A stretch of DNA of 64,000 bases from contig NZ_LR734812.1 of NCBI RefSeq assembly GCF_902506655.1, forward strand, positions 1-64,000, written 5' to 3'. Position 1 is the first letter of the stretch. Every line of letters starts with the position of its first letter. Shown piece by piece: positions 1-8,574 of the stretch. The notes under the pieces were generated by a model. That model did not search any database. It was not told the DNA's origin and saw only the letters and a program-made list of their open reading frames with translations. A program made the position numbers and the translations under genes. The stretch comes from Marinoscillum sp. 108 (lineage in GTDB: Bacteria > Bacteroidota > Bacteroidia > Cytophagales > Cyclobacteriaceae).

Positions 1-209
1 TTGGCTTTTTGCGTTTTATGGCCTGGATGAGAACCAGCGGGGGGTCGGTTCGAAATCGGAGCGCAGCGTAGATTCACGAGGGGTTTGCGCGCATGGCTGT
101 GCGTATGAGTAATCCAGTCACCTCGACCAGCAAAGCCAACCTGTTTAGGTTGGCTTTTTGCGTTTTATGGCCTGGATGAGAACCAGCGGGGGGTTGGTTC
201 GAAATCGGA
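1..209. repeat. 149-bp-spaced direct repeat with terminator core
   Basis: Bases 1-60 and 150-209 are identical except for one position (C46 versus T195), giving a direct repeat of 60 bp with a 149 bp period. The first copy begins inside a terminator arm, so more units may lie left of the window. The second copy is followed by unrelated sequence leading to the stop of the minus-strand gene at 223. Bases 121-130 look like a tRNA acceptor end with CCA, and the repeat carries a GGTTCGAA string like a T-loop, but no cloverleaf can be completed. It is probably an intergenic duplication behind a gene outside the window. Confidence 0.7.
132..159 (+). terminator. Rho-independent terminator
   Basis: A perfect 10 bp stem (132-141 with 148-157) with a 6-base loop is followed by a T run to 159. 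It is oriented to end plus-strand transcripts entering from the left edge. On the minus strand the stem is followed by a shorter T tract, so it may also stop the gene that ends at 223. The first bases of the window are the right arm of another copy. Confidence 0.8.
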
Positions 210-222
210 GGGAGGTGTTCTC

Positions 223-1356
223 CTAATTACTACTCACCCTACAGGTGTTTTTAATGTACTGATCTTTGAGGACAAAGGTCTTGGTGTAATTCATCGCCAG
301 TCGGCTGGTGGTCAGTTGACAATTGAAGCTCATTTCATCTCCATCCTTGATCAAATGTATGTTTGAAGAGGGTACTTGTGCGGGCTCACAGGTTATTGGT
401 CTGGAAAAATCTTCCAGCCGGTTGGTAGCTATTCTGTTTAACTCACTTAAAATATCTTTGATCAAGTTTTTACTAGAAAAGAGCTCTTCCAACTCCTCCT
501 GATCGGTAAATTCGAGATCGCGTCCGATCACCTTTCCTGAACGATGGATGACCAATGAGTCAATTTCAAATTCATTTCTAAAGAAGGTATGTACTGTGGC
601 CACTTTCACAAAGTTATTGTCAAGGCTGAAGTCTAGTTGCTTATAAAAGTCCTTGAGGGCCAGGTCTTTCCTGATGAAAGAATCAATCGGAAGCTCCCTT
701 CTGTCATACCAGATTTCATGCTTTTGGTATTCGTAGCCTTCTATGATTTTTCCCTTGGGGTCTTTCTCACTCATACAGCGGGCATACATATTCACCTCGG
801 TAGCAGAGTAGTGGAATCCATTTCTTTCCCTGAAAAAAGGAATTTTATATCCTTCCTTCAGTTCCCATTTGCCCTGATACTTATAGCATGGATAATTGCA
901 GTCTTCCGGTAAGTCATCCAGTTTAACATATGGATTGATAAATGCCGTTTCGAAAGTCCATTTGAGCATGTTGTCCCTGGGAGACTTCTCAGAGTCTGGT
1001 AGCTCCTGATAGCTGCCAGGTCGCCAAATGATTGTCAGGATGAGTAAGAGTACGACAAGCACGGTGGCACCAAGCCAACCGGGGTGCTTTTTCCAATCTT
1101 GGGTGCCACCCAGCTTGCGTCCAAGCTCAGATTCTAGTTGCACCACCATCAATATCCTGTCTATGCTTTGGATGGCACGCTGATATTCCCCTGCGGTGGC
1201 CGATTCGTTGATCAATCTGGAAAACTGTGCATCACTATATCCAAGCTCCCGTGCAATTTCAGAATTGCTCGATTTCTCGAACCTCTTATGGCTTTCATCA
1301 AATTTTCCAAAGAGTTTCTTGAGCTTATGGATGAAATCACTGTAGAGTTCCGTCAT
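223..1356 (-). CDS. Membrane-anchored helix-turn-helix protein with cysteine-rich exported domain
   Basis: The protein has 377 aa and I do not recognise a named family. Residues about 28-70 read like a helix-turn-helix (SNSEIARELGYSDAQFSRL), followed by one hydrophobic segment at about 94-111. About 265 residues then probably lie outside the cytoplasm, with six cysteines (including CNYPC and an NTC near the C-terminus) that could form disulphides. There is no export signal before the helix-turn-helix, so the N-terminus should stay inside. The layout suggests a one-component transmembrane regulator. It is divergent from the SusC gene at 1596, so it could sense something and regulate that locus, but this is inference from position. 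ATG start at 1356. Confidence 0.75.
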   Translation of the reverse strand: MTELYSDFIHKLKKLFGKFDESHKRFEKSSNSEIARELGYSDAQFSRLINESATAGEYQRAIQSIDRILMVVQLESELGRKLGGTQDWKKHPGWLGATVLVVLLLILTIIWRPGSYQELPDSEKSPRDNMLKWTFETAFINPYVKLDDLPEDCNYPCYKYQGKWELKEGYKIPFFRERNGFHYSATEVNMYARCMSEKDPKGKIIEGYEYQKHEIWYDRRELPIDSFIRKDLALKDFYKQLDFSLDNNFVKVATVHTFFRNEFEIDSLVIHRSGKVIGRDLEFTDQEELEELFSSKNLIKDILSELNRIATNRLEDFSRPITCEPAQVPSSNIHLIKDGDEMSFNCQLTTSRLAMNYTKTFVLKDQYIKNTCRVSSN

Positions 1357-1595
1357 TATGGTGTAATTCTAATAAATTCCTGCAAATAGGCTCCGATTCT
1401 TTTTGGCCGGATTTGTTGAAATCGCATAAAATTCCTTGAAAAAGGATATAATCTCTCAAAGTATGTATTTCGCAAAAAAATGCCCCTATAATTACGAATC
1501 ACTCATTTTTAAACCTATACGAATGCGATATATTATGAATATGTTGCTTTCGAGGGCTGCTGGCGAGTGGTTTTATACTTTTTATCAACCAAAAA

Positions 1596-4500
1596 ATGAC
1601 ACCTATGCCAAAAAACAAACTAATTCTAATCCTCTGCGCCTTGTGGCTATCCAGTCTGGGGGCAATTGCGCAGCAGACCATCAGTGGTACTGTGAAGGAC
1701 CCGGATGGTGAGCCCATCATAGGGGCCACTATTATGGTAGAGGGCACCAACTACGGAACCACTTCAGATGTTGATGGCAGATTTAGCATCAAGGCGCAGA
1801 ATGGTTCATTCCTCACTTTTAGTTTTGTGGGATTTGAAACCCTCAGGAAAACGGTCAATGGGCCTGAGTCGATTGATGTATCCTTAGAGATTGACCTGGA
1901 AGAGTTGGATGAGGTGATTGTGACAGCATTGGGTTTCAAGGAAAATCGTGATAACCTCGGATATGCCAATTCGGTGGTCAATAGTGAATCCGTGAGCAAA
2001 GCTGCTGAGAGCACTCTGCTGAATTCGCTCTCAGGAAAGTCTTCTGGGGTGAGGGTTTCCCGAAACTCTGGAGACCCGGGTGCCGGGGCGTACATTCAGA
2101 TACGTGGACTGTCTACGATCACGCGTGATGCCCAGCCGCTGATCGTTGTAGATGGAGTGCCTATTAGCAACGATGTGCGTGGCAACGGTGCTGGTCGAAT
2201 AGCCCAGCAGTCGAGGCTGAATGACATCAACCCCAACGACATTGAAAATATTACGGTGTTGAAGGGCGCATCGGCGGCAGCACTATGGGGCACTCAGGCA
2301 CTTGGAGGGGTCATTATGATTACGACCAAGAGTGGCAAATACAATCAAGACCTGAAAGTGACTATTAAGTCGAGCTATTCAGTAGATCAAATCAATCGGA
2401 AATACCCGCTCCAAAACACTTTTGGTCAGGGCAACGATGGCGTGTATAATGGGCGGGCACGGGATTCCTGGGGAGACAAAATATCCGAAAGGGCTGGCGG
2501 GCAAGATGAGTTTGAAACTTCTGGCGAGTACTTTGTGGATCAGGATGGCAAAATCTGGTACCCGATCAGTGACAAAAAATCTCAGGAAACATACGATGAC
2601 TCCAATTTCGATCAGGTTTTTCAAAATGGTCATTTTCTCGAAAACAACATTAGCTTGTCCGCAGGGAATGCTAACAGCACTGCGTTCTTTAGCGTGAGCG
2701 ATCTGAATCAGGAGGGAATTATTCGCAATAATTCTGATTATCGGAGAACGAGCGTAAGATTCAATGGTGAGCACATGCTCAATGAAAAATTTAGAATAAA
2801 TGCTAACCTGACTTACGCCAAAACTAATTCTAACAGGATAAGAAGAGGGGCGAGCTCATCAGGTCTTTATCTCGGCCTATTGCGGAATCCCACAGACTTT
2901 GATATCTCGGGGTACCGAGGAGATTATTATGCAGGGCCGGATGCGGCACCAGTGTCTAACAGACACAGGTCGTATCGGGAGCCATTAGCCGCAGACGCTA
3001 CTCCTACCTATAATAATCCGCTCTGGACCATTAATGAACAAGAGAATCTGGCTACCGTCAATCGTTTTATCAATACCCTGAAGCTGACTTACTCACCCAC
3101 AAGCTGGATTGATCTCATCGGTCGGGTGGGCATAGATCATTATAGTGAGGAAAGACAGGAGTTCAATACGCCCGGATCTGCGGCCGGAGAATACCGCACA
3201 GGCACTTTCAGTTCCAACCTTGCCTCCAATCTTATTTTTAATATGGATTATATCGCCAAGGCAACCAAATCCATTGGTGGTGATTTTGATTTGTCCCTTC
3301 TGGTTGGTTTCAATTTCAACCATAAGCAGCTGAAAGTAGATGGCAGTGAGATTTCTAACTTTATACAATTTACTGATGTGGCCAGCCCCACCAGAGATAT
3401 AGACAACGCCCTGCCTGAGAACAGGACGGTAGAGAGCTCCTTTGGACAGGAAAGAACGGTGGGTTTATATTCCTCCATGACGTTTTCTGCATTTGATGCC
3501 CTCTTTATCAATGGAACCATACGGGCAGAATCTGCGTCAACTTTCGGTAGCCAGGCAGATAATACTTTTATTTTCCCTTCAGTATCGGCGGCATGGCAGT
3601 TTCATCAACTGTTGGACGTGGAAGGCGTTTCTTTTGGTAAGCTTCGCGCATCTTATGGTGAGGTGGGTGTGCAGCCTGCCCGGTATAATACCAGCAATGT
3701 ATTTGTGTCTCCTACTTACTCTGATCAATTCGGTGGTGGGCTCAACCTGGGACTCTATGGCAACGGAGGTTTTGTTCCAAGCACTTCTCGTGGAAACCCT
3801 AACCTTCAGCCAGAAAGAAAAAAGGAATTTGAACTGGGAGGCGACCTGAGGTTCCTCAAAGACAGACTTTCCCTGAGTGCAACTTATTTTCAAAACACTA
3901 CCGAAAATGTGCTCCTCGATTTTCCTATTGCAAATTCAAGAGGCTACGATCGGATTTATTCGAATGGCGCTGAAATTGAAAATAAAGGAGTAGAACTTGA
4001 CCTGGGTTATACCATTATTGAGACGAAGGATTTTGGTTGGCAAGCCAATGTAATCTACACGGATGTGCAAAACAAAGTGACAGATCTGGCCGGTGTGGAG
4101 TCCCTCGCACTAGGAGGATTGGATGCTGTAAACAACCGAGCGGTGGAAGGCAAGTCACTCGGAGTACTCTGGGGATCCAGAACGCTCAGAGATGATGCCG
4201 GAAATATCGTCTATGACAAAAACGGATTTCCAGAGCAGGATCAACTGGAAGGCGTGATCGGTGATCCTAATCCAGACTGGCAAGGATCTGTGTCCACCAC
4301 CATTCGCTACAAAAACTTCGCACTTTCTGCACTTCTTGAGACATTTCAGGGAGCAGATATCTATGCAGGCACCAAATCTGTCTTATATGACCTGGGCCGA
4401 TGGGAAGGGTCGGCAAAAGAATCAATGTCAACACAGAATTTGCTGGATTACAACGGTAACGTTATTCCGATGGGGACAACCTTCCGGGGAGTGGTACATG

Positions 4501-4838
4501 ATTTCGGCGCAGGGCCTGTGGCCCTCACTGAACCCTGGTATCTGGGAGATGGCGGATTCTTTGGCAATGGAAATGATGAACTCTACATCGAAGATGGTTC
4601 GTGGACCAGGTTAAGAGAGCTTGGCCTGAGTTATCAAATGTCTAATTCACTTCTGAAAAAACTCGGGGTGAAATCCGCAGAGATCTCGGCCACAGGAAGA
4701 AATCTCTTCCTCTGGACCAAGTTTGAAGGAAATGATCCCGATACCAATTTGAACGGAGTGAGCGCTGCCAGGGGAATTGATTACTTCAATAACCCCAGCA
4801 CAAAATCCTATGTATTCACCCTACTTCTCAACCTCTAA
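1596..4838 (+). CDS. SusC/RagA-like TonB-dependent outer-membrane transporter
   Basis: 1080 aa. A signal peptide ending near AIAQQ is followed by a carboxypeptidase-regulatory-like beta domain (about 28-115, starting ISGTVKDPDGEPIIGA). The TonB plug (about 130-245) carries the SusC signatures IQIRGLSTI, PLIVVDGVPI and VLKGASAAALWG. A long beta-barrel follows, ending in an aromatic/hydrophobic last strand. SusC proteins form the TonB-driven channel under a SusD lipoprotein lid and import oligomers too large for porins. There is no N-terminal signalling domain of the FecA type, so control by a surface-signalling sigma factor is not indicated. The start could also be the in-frame ATG at 1605. 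The SusD partner follows after 11 bases. The substrate cannot be read from the sequence; no glycosidase is encoded nearby. Confidence 0.95.
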   Translation: MTPMPKNKLILILCALWLSSLGAIAQQTISGTVKDPDGEPIIGATIMVEGTNYGTTSDVDGRFSIKAQNGSFLTFSFVGFETLRKTVNGPESIDVSLEIDLEELDEVIVTALGFKENRDNLGYANSVVNSESVSKAAESTLLNSLSGKSSGVRVSRNSGDPGAGAYIQIRGLSTITRDAQPLIVVDGVPISNDVRGNGAGRIAQQSRLNDINPNDIENITVLKGASAAALWGTQALGGVIMITTKSGKYNQDLKVTIKSSYSVDQINRKYPLQNTFGQGNDGVYNGRARDSWGDKISERAGGQDEFETSGEYFVDQDGKIWYPISDKKSQETYDDSNFDQVFQNGHFLENNISLSAGNANSTAFFSVSDLNQEGIIRNNSDYRRTSVRFNGEHMLNEKFRINANLTYAKTNSNRIRRGASSSGLYLGLLRNPTDFDISGYRGDYYAGPDAAPVSNRHRSYREPLAADATPTYNNPLWTINEQENLATVNRFINTLKLTYSPTSWIDLIGRVGIDHYSEERQEFNTPGSAAGEYRTGTFSSNLASNLIFNMDYIAKATKSIGGDFDLSLLVGFNFNHKQLKVDGSEISNFIQFTDVASPTRDIDNALPENRTVESSFGQERTVGLYSSMTFSAFDALFINGTIRAESASTFGSQADNTFIFPSVSAAWQFHQLLDVEGVSFGKLRASYGEVGVQPARYNTSNVFVSPTYSDQFGGGLNLGLYGNGGFVPSTSRGNPNLQPERKKEFELGGDLRFLKDRLSLSATYFQNTTENVLLDFPIANSRGYDRIYSNGAEIENKGVELDLGYTIIETKDFGWQANVIYTDVQNKVTDLAGVESLALGGLDAVNNRAVEGKSLGVLWGSRTLRDDAGNIVYDKNGFPEQDQLEGVIGDPNPDWQGSVSTTIRYKNFALSALLETFQGADIYAGTKSVLYDLGRWEGSAKESMSTQNLLDYNGNVIPMGTTFRGVVHDFGAGPVALTEPWYLGDGGFFGNGNDELYIEDGSWTRLRELGLSYQMSNSLLKKLGVKSAEISATGRNLFLWTKFEGNDPDTNLNGVSAARGIDYFNNPSTKSYVFTLLLNL

Positions 4839-4849
4839 ACGATAAAGAC

Positions 4850-6280
4850 ATGAAATTACCTAGCATATTCATATTATCACTATTGGGCGTGGGCATTCTG
4901 ATCTCATGTGAAGGACTGGTGGAAGGCCTAAACGATGACCCCAATAACCCTACAACAGCATCTTATCAAAACATCCTTACAGGTGCGGAAGTGGGAAACA
5001 TCATTTTACAGACAGGTGAAACAGCACGAAGGGCTGGTATCTTCTGTGGATATTATACGGGGATACAGCGGCAGCACCAGGGGTTTGACTCCTATACTGT
5101 CACTACCAGTGACTTTGACAACTTGTGGGATGATGCTTTTGTGAACACACTTCGGAATGCCAAGGAGGCTCAGGAAGCAGCAGCTCAGGAGGGCATAGAG
5201 GGCGTTACTGCCGGGATTGCTCAGGTTATCCAGGCCATGGCCTATGGTACAGAGGCATCTCTATTTGGTGATATCCCTTTTGATGAAGCAGCGGACATTT
5301 CCATAGAGCATCCAAAGTTTGAAGCACAGGTTCAGGTTTATCAGAAAATACATTTGCTTTTGGATGAAGCCATTCTCAACCTATCCACTGGTACAGGCAG
5401 GCCTACCAGCGGATCCGACATCTTCTTCGATGGGAACCCTGATGCCTGGACTGAGGTGGCATATACGCTTAAGGCGAGATATTTCCTGCATGTGAAGAAT
5501 TATGAAGCAGCTTATGCGGCGGCAGCCAATGGCATTCAGTCTATGGCCAGCTCACTCTATGCCCCGCATGGGAGTGGTGCCGATGAGTCTAATCTCACTT
5601 ATCAGTTTTTTGCCGTGCAGGTGAGAGGAGCCGACCTGATCACCTCAGACTTTATGACTAGTCTGGTGGCACCAGACCCTGCTACAAACCCGCAGATCGC
5701 TAACTATCGGGGCAATACCAAGACCAACGAAACGGGGAGGTATAAATTTTATTTCCAAATTAATGATGTAGGTACCCAACCTAATACCATTAGTGGGTTG
5801 GCCGCCCAAGAGGCCTCCGCTCCGATGGTCACCTATCAAGAAAACCTATTGATCCTGGCTGAGGCGGGCCTTAGATCCCAGAGTTTTGGCATTGGCCTTA
5901 GTCATCTCAACGAGTTCAGGGCCTTTATGTCTACAGGTGGTTACCTGACTAGTGCGAGCCCTGCCGACATCCTTTACGATCCTTATGTTTCTGCTGACTT
6001 TGATAATGGAGGCATGGAAAATCCTGATGGACTGTCTTCAGAAAATGCTTTGCTACGGGAAATTCTGCAGGAGCGATATGTAACCCTTTTTGGGCAGATA
6101 GAGGGCTTTTGTGATACTCGGCGCACTTTGGGTGAGGGTACGGTGCGGGTGCCGGTGGCTCCCAATACAGGCAATGAATTGCCCCAGAGGTTTATTTATC
6201 CACAGTCAGAAATAGATAGAAATAAAAATGTGCCGAATCCCATTCCCGGGTTTTTTGAGGCCACAATGGTAAATCAATAA
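4850..6280 (+). CDS. SusD/RagB-family outer-membrane lipoprotein
   Basis: 476 aa. The N-terminus is a lipoprotein signal with the lipid-modified Cys at residue 20 (GILISC). The early stretch GLNDDPNNPTTA and the tetratricopeptide-like helical pattern are typical of the SusD-like_2 group. Near the C-terminus LREILQERYVTLFGQIEGF and PQSEIDRN match the usual SusD ending. SusD proteins sit on the cell surface, bind the ligand and act as the lid of the SusC channel. The gene lies 11 bases after susC and 4 bases before the SGNH hydrolase, so all three are almost certainly co-transcribed. Ligand unknown. Confidence 0.95.
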   Translation: MKLPSIFILSLLGVGILISCEGLVEGLNDDPNNPTTASYQNILTGAEVGNIILQTGETARRAGIFCGYYTGIQRQHQGFDSYTVTTSDFDNLWDDAFVNTLRNAKEAQEAAAQEGIEGVTAGIAQVIQAMAYGTEASLFGDIPFDEAADISIEHPKFEAQVQVYQKIHLLLDEAILNLSTGTGRPTSGSDIFFDGNPDAWTEVAYTLKARYFLHVKNYEAAYAAAANGIQSMASSLYAPHGSGADESNLTYQFFAVQVRGADLITSDFMTSLVAPDPATNPQIANYRGNTKTNETGRYKFYFQINDVGTQPNTISGLAAQEASAPMVTYQENLLILAEAGLRSQSFGIGLSHLNEFRAFMSTGGYLTSASPADILYDPYVSADFDNGGMENPDGLSSENALLREILQERYVTLFGQIEGFCDTRRTLGEGTVRVPVAPNTGNELPQRFIYPQSEIDRNKNVPNPIPGFFEATMVNQ

Positions 6281-6284
6281 TATT

Positions 6285-7067
6285 ATGATGCAGTTTCGAT
6301 ATAGGCAGAATCTCTCTGTTTTGTTGGTCTTTTTCTTTTGTCTGGTAGCCAGCCGTCTGGATGCTCAGCCTAAGGATACCCTCCGAGTGCTTTTTGTAGG
6401 CAATAGTTATACCTACTTCTGGAACCTTCCCCAGATGGTGGCTGCGATGGGAGCATCGCGGGATTTCCCGGTGATGGCAAGAAAATCCACTGCCGGTGGC
6501 GCTTCACTTAGGCAACACTGGGATGGTGAAAAGGGACTAAAAACCAGACAACTCATAACACAAAGTCAATGGGACGTGGTGGTCATTCAAAACCACAGCC
6601 TGAGCAGCATCGATACACCTGAAGAATTTTTATCCTATGGCCAAAAGTTTATTGATCTGATCAGAGAGTCAGGCGCCAGGCCGATGCTGTATGAAACGTG
6701 GGCCAGAGCATATAACCCACTGATGCAGGAAAAGATTTCTGCAGGTTATAGCAATCTGGGTAAGGTGAGCACTACGGAGGTCGCGCCTGTTGGGCAGGTG
6801 TGGGCACAGGTGAGAAGTCTGCGACCGGATTTGGAGTTGTTTCATGATGATGGAAGTCATCCATCTACAGCGGGGACATATCTGACGGCCTGCGTTTTTT
6901 ACGCCATGCTCACTGGCGAGAGCCCTATCGGTTTAGCAGATCGGATCAAAATTACAGATAAGAATGGAGAAGAGCTGTACCTGGCGATGATGGGCAAGGA
7001 TAACGCAGAGTTTCTGCAAACGGTAGTGGAGGCTCACATCCTCAACCCAGAACACATTAAGAAATGA
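6285..7067 (+). CDS. Secreted SGNH/GDSL-type hydrolase (DUF4886-like)
   Basis: 260 aa with an N-terminal signal peptide ending near RLDAQ. The block I motif is VLFVGNSYTYFW, placing the nucleophile at Ser41. The catalytic Asp/His pair appears as DDGSHPS (about 188-193). SGNH hydrolases cleave carboxylic esters, often acetyl groups on sugars or lipid and polyester esters. Location is probably periplasmic or surface. The gene starts 4 bases after the SusD stop, and its stop overlaps the start of the downstream transporter (ATGA), so it is a working part of this locus. An esterase next to an anion transporter suggests that release of an organic acid matters here. Exact substrate unknown. Confidence 0.85.
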   Translation: MMQFRYRQNLSVLLVFFFCLVASRLDAQPKDTLRVLFVGNSYTYFWNLPQMVAAMGASRDFPVMARKSTAGGASLRQHWDGEKGLKTRQLITQSQWDVVVIQNHSLSSIDTPEEFLSYGQKFIDLIRESGARPMLYETWARAYNPLMQEKISAGYSNLGKVSTTEVAPVGQVWAQVRSLRPDLELFHDDGSHPSTAGTYLTACVFYAMLTGESPIGLADRIKITDKNGEELYLAMMGKDNAEFLQTVVEAHILNPEHIKK

Positions 7068-8569
7068 TCAGAAAGTATAACAAAACATTTGCTTTGATTT
7101 TGGGGCCGCTCTCTTTCCTGATCATGGAGATGGTGGGGCCACCGGAGTCCATGAATATAGAAGCCTATCATGTGCTGGCCTCTACCGTCTGGATAGCTAT
7201 CTGGTGGGTGATGGAAGCTGTACCGATAGCGGTGACAGCCCTGCTGCCTATTTTACTTTTCCCAATGACCGGCGCACTGGATATTGGCAGTACCACAGAG
7301 TCATTCGGGCACAAGTACATATTCCTGTATATGGGTGGGTTTATTTTGGCCATTGCCATAGAAAAATGGGGCCTTCATAGACGTATAGCCTTGAACATCA
7401 TTCGAATTATAGGTTCAAATGTTTCCAACATCATTCTGGGATTTATGGTAGCTACGGCTTTCCTCTCCATGTGGATATCCAATACAGCGACTTCTGTGAT
7501 GATGCTCCCGATAGGCACGGCCATTGTTTCTCAGTTTAAGAAAAATACCAATGGCTCGGCACATGATGGAAATGCTCTGGGAAAAGCTTTAATGCTGGGG
7601 ATTGCTTACAGTGCATCGATCGGTGGCATTGCCACATTGATCGGCACACCTCCCAACCTGGTGTTGGCCGGCATTTTGGAGGAAATCTACAATGTGAAAC
7701 TGAGCTTCTTTGAATGGATGATGTTTGGTTTGCCGACTTCCGCTATTCTCACGGTGATTTGCTGGAGATATCTTACCAAATATGCTTTTCGATTTGATGA
7801 AATCGAGTTTCCGGGAGGCAAAGGGGAGATTAGAGACATGATTCGGGCACTGGGCAAAATCAGCTTTGAAGAAAAGGCCGTTTTGGTGGTATTTATCTGT
7901 ACAGCGTTCGCATGGATTTTCAGGTCACTGCTCCAAAAGGTTATTCCCGGACTTGATGATACCATCATTGCCATGACTTCTGCGGTGGTCCTCTTTATGA
8001 TCCCGGACAAAACAAGGTCAAGAAAACTGATCAAATGGAAAGAGGCTGTGAAACTGCCCTGGGGCATCATTTTGCTCTTTGGTGGTGGAATGGCTCTGGC
8101 CAAAGGATTTACTTCTACCGGTCTGGCTGAGTGGATTGCCAATCAAATGACCAGAATGGATGGACTTACATTGATTGTGTTGATTTTGGTACTGGTGACC
8201 ATTGTGAATTTTCTGACGGAAATCACCTCCAACCTGGCCACTACGGCCATGCTTTTACCAGTACTTGCCCCTATGGCTCTGTCTTTCAATTTGCATCCAT
8301 TTATGATCATGGTACCTGTAACTCTGGCAGCTTCATGTGCTTTTATGCTCCCGGTGGCCACACCCCCTAATGCAGTGGTCTTCGGGTCTGGCTACCTCCG
8401 AATTCCTGATATGATCAGCTCAGGGTTCTGGATGAACCTCATTTCCATAATGCTGATCACCATAGCTACCTATTTCGCGCTGCCTTACTTGTGGGACATT
8501 GATCCCAACCTTTTCCCGGAAGGGTTTAAGCAATTTCAAAATCTAAATAGTACTAACCTCAATCGTTGA
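7064..8569 (+). CDS. DASS-family (SLC13) sodium-coupled dicarboxylate/anion symporter
   Basis: 501 aa inner-membrane protein with about a dozen hydrophobic segments. Both halves carry the DASS hallmarks: SNTATSVMMLP followed by GTPPNLVLAG in the first half, and TSNLATTAMLLP with PVATPPNAVVFGSGY in the second. Family members import succinate, malate, fumarate, citrate or sulfate with sodium. The start codon overlaps the stop of the SGNH hydrolase by 4 bases, and the stop overlaps the region of the next gene start, so expression is coupled. In this locus it is the natural inner-membrane step after an outer-membrane SusCD pair and a secreted esterase, which favours an organic acid over sulfate, but specificity is inferred. 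Confidence 0.92.
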   Translation: MIRKYNKTFALILGPLSFLIMEMVGPPESMNIEAYHVLASTVWIAIWWVMEAVPIAVTALLPILLFPMTGALDIGSTTESFGHKYIFLYMGGFILAIAIEKWGLHRRIALNIIRIIGSNVSNIILGFMVATAFLSMWISNTATSVMMLPIGTAIVSQFKKNTNGSAHDGNALGKALMLGIAYSASIGGIATLIGTPPNLVLAGILEEIYNVKLSFFEWMMFGLPTSAILTVICWRYLTKYAFRFDEIEFPGGKGEIRDMIRALGKISFEEKAVLVVFICTAFAWIFRSLLQKVIPGLDDTIIAMTSAVVLFMIPDKTRSRKLIKWKEAVKLPWGIILLFGGGMALAKGFTSTGLAEWIANQMTRMDGLTLIVLILVLVTIVNFLTEITSNLATTAMLLPVLAPMALSFNLHPFMIMVPVTLAASCAFMLPVATPPNAVVFGSGYLRIPDMISSGFWMNLISIMLITIATYFALPYLWDIDPNLFPEGFKQFQNLNSTNLNR

Positions 8570-8574
8570 TGATC

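Noticed and set aside
24-130. Complete tRNA gene
   Set aside because: The T-loop-like and acceptor-like strings cannot be joined into a cloverleaf with paired D, anticodon and T stems.
1357-1595. Promoter for susC
   Set aside because: TTTG and TA-rich strings exist, but no pair matches the -33/-7 consensus at the right spacing, so none is claimed.
1596-6280. Classical polysaccharide utilisation locus
   Set aside because: SusCD are present, but no glycoside hydrolase, lyase, sulfatase or glycan-type regulator lies nearby; esterases and an anion transporter suggest another substrate.
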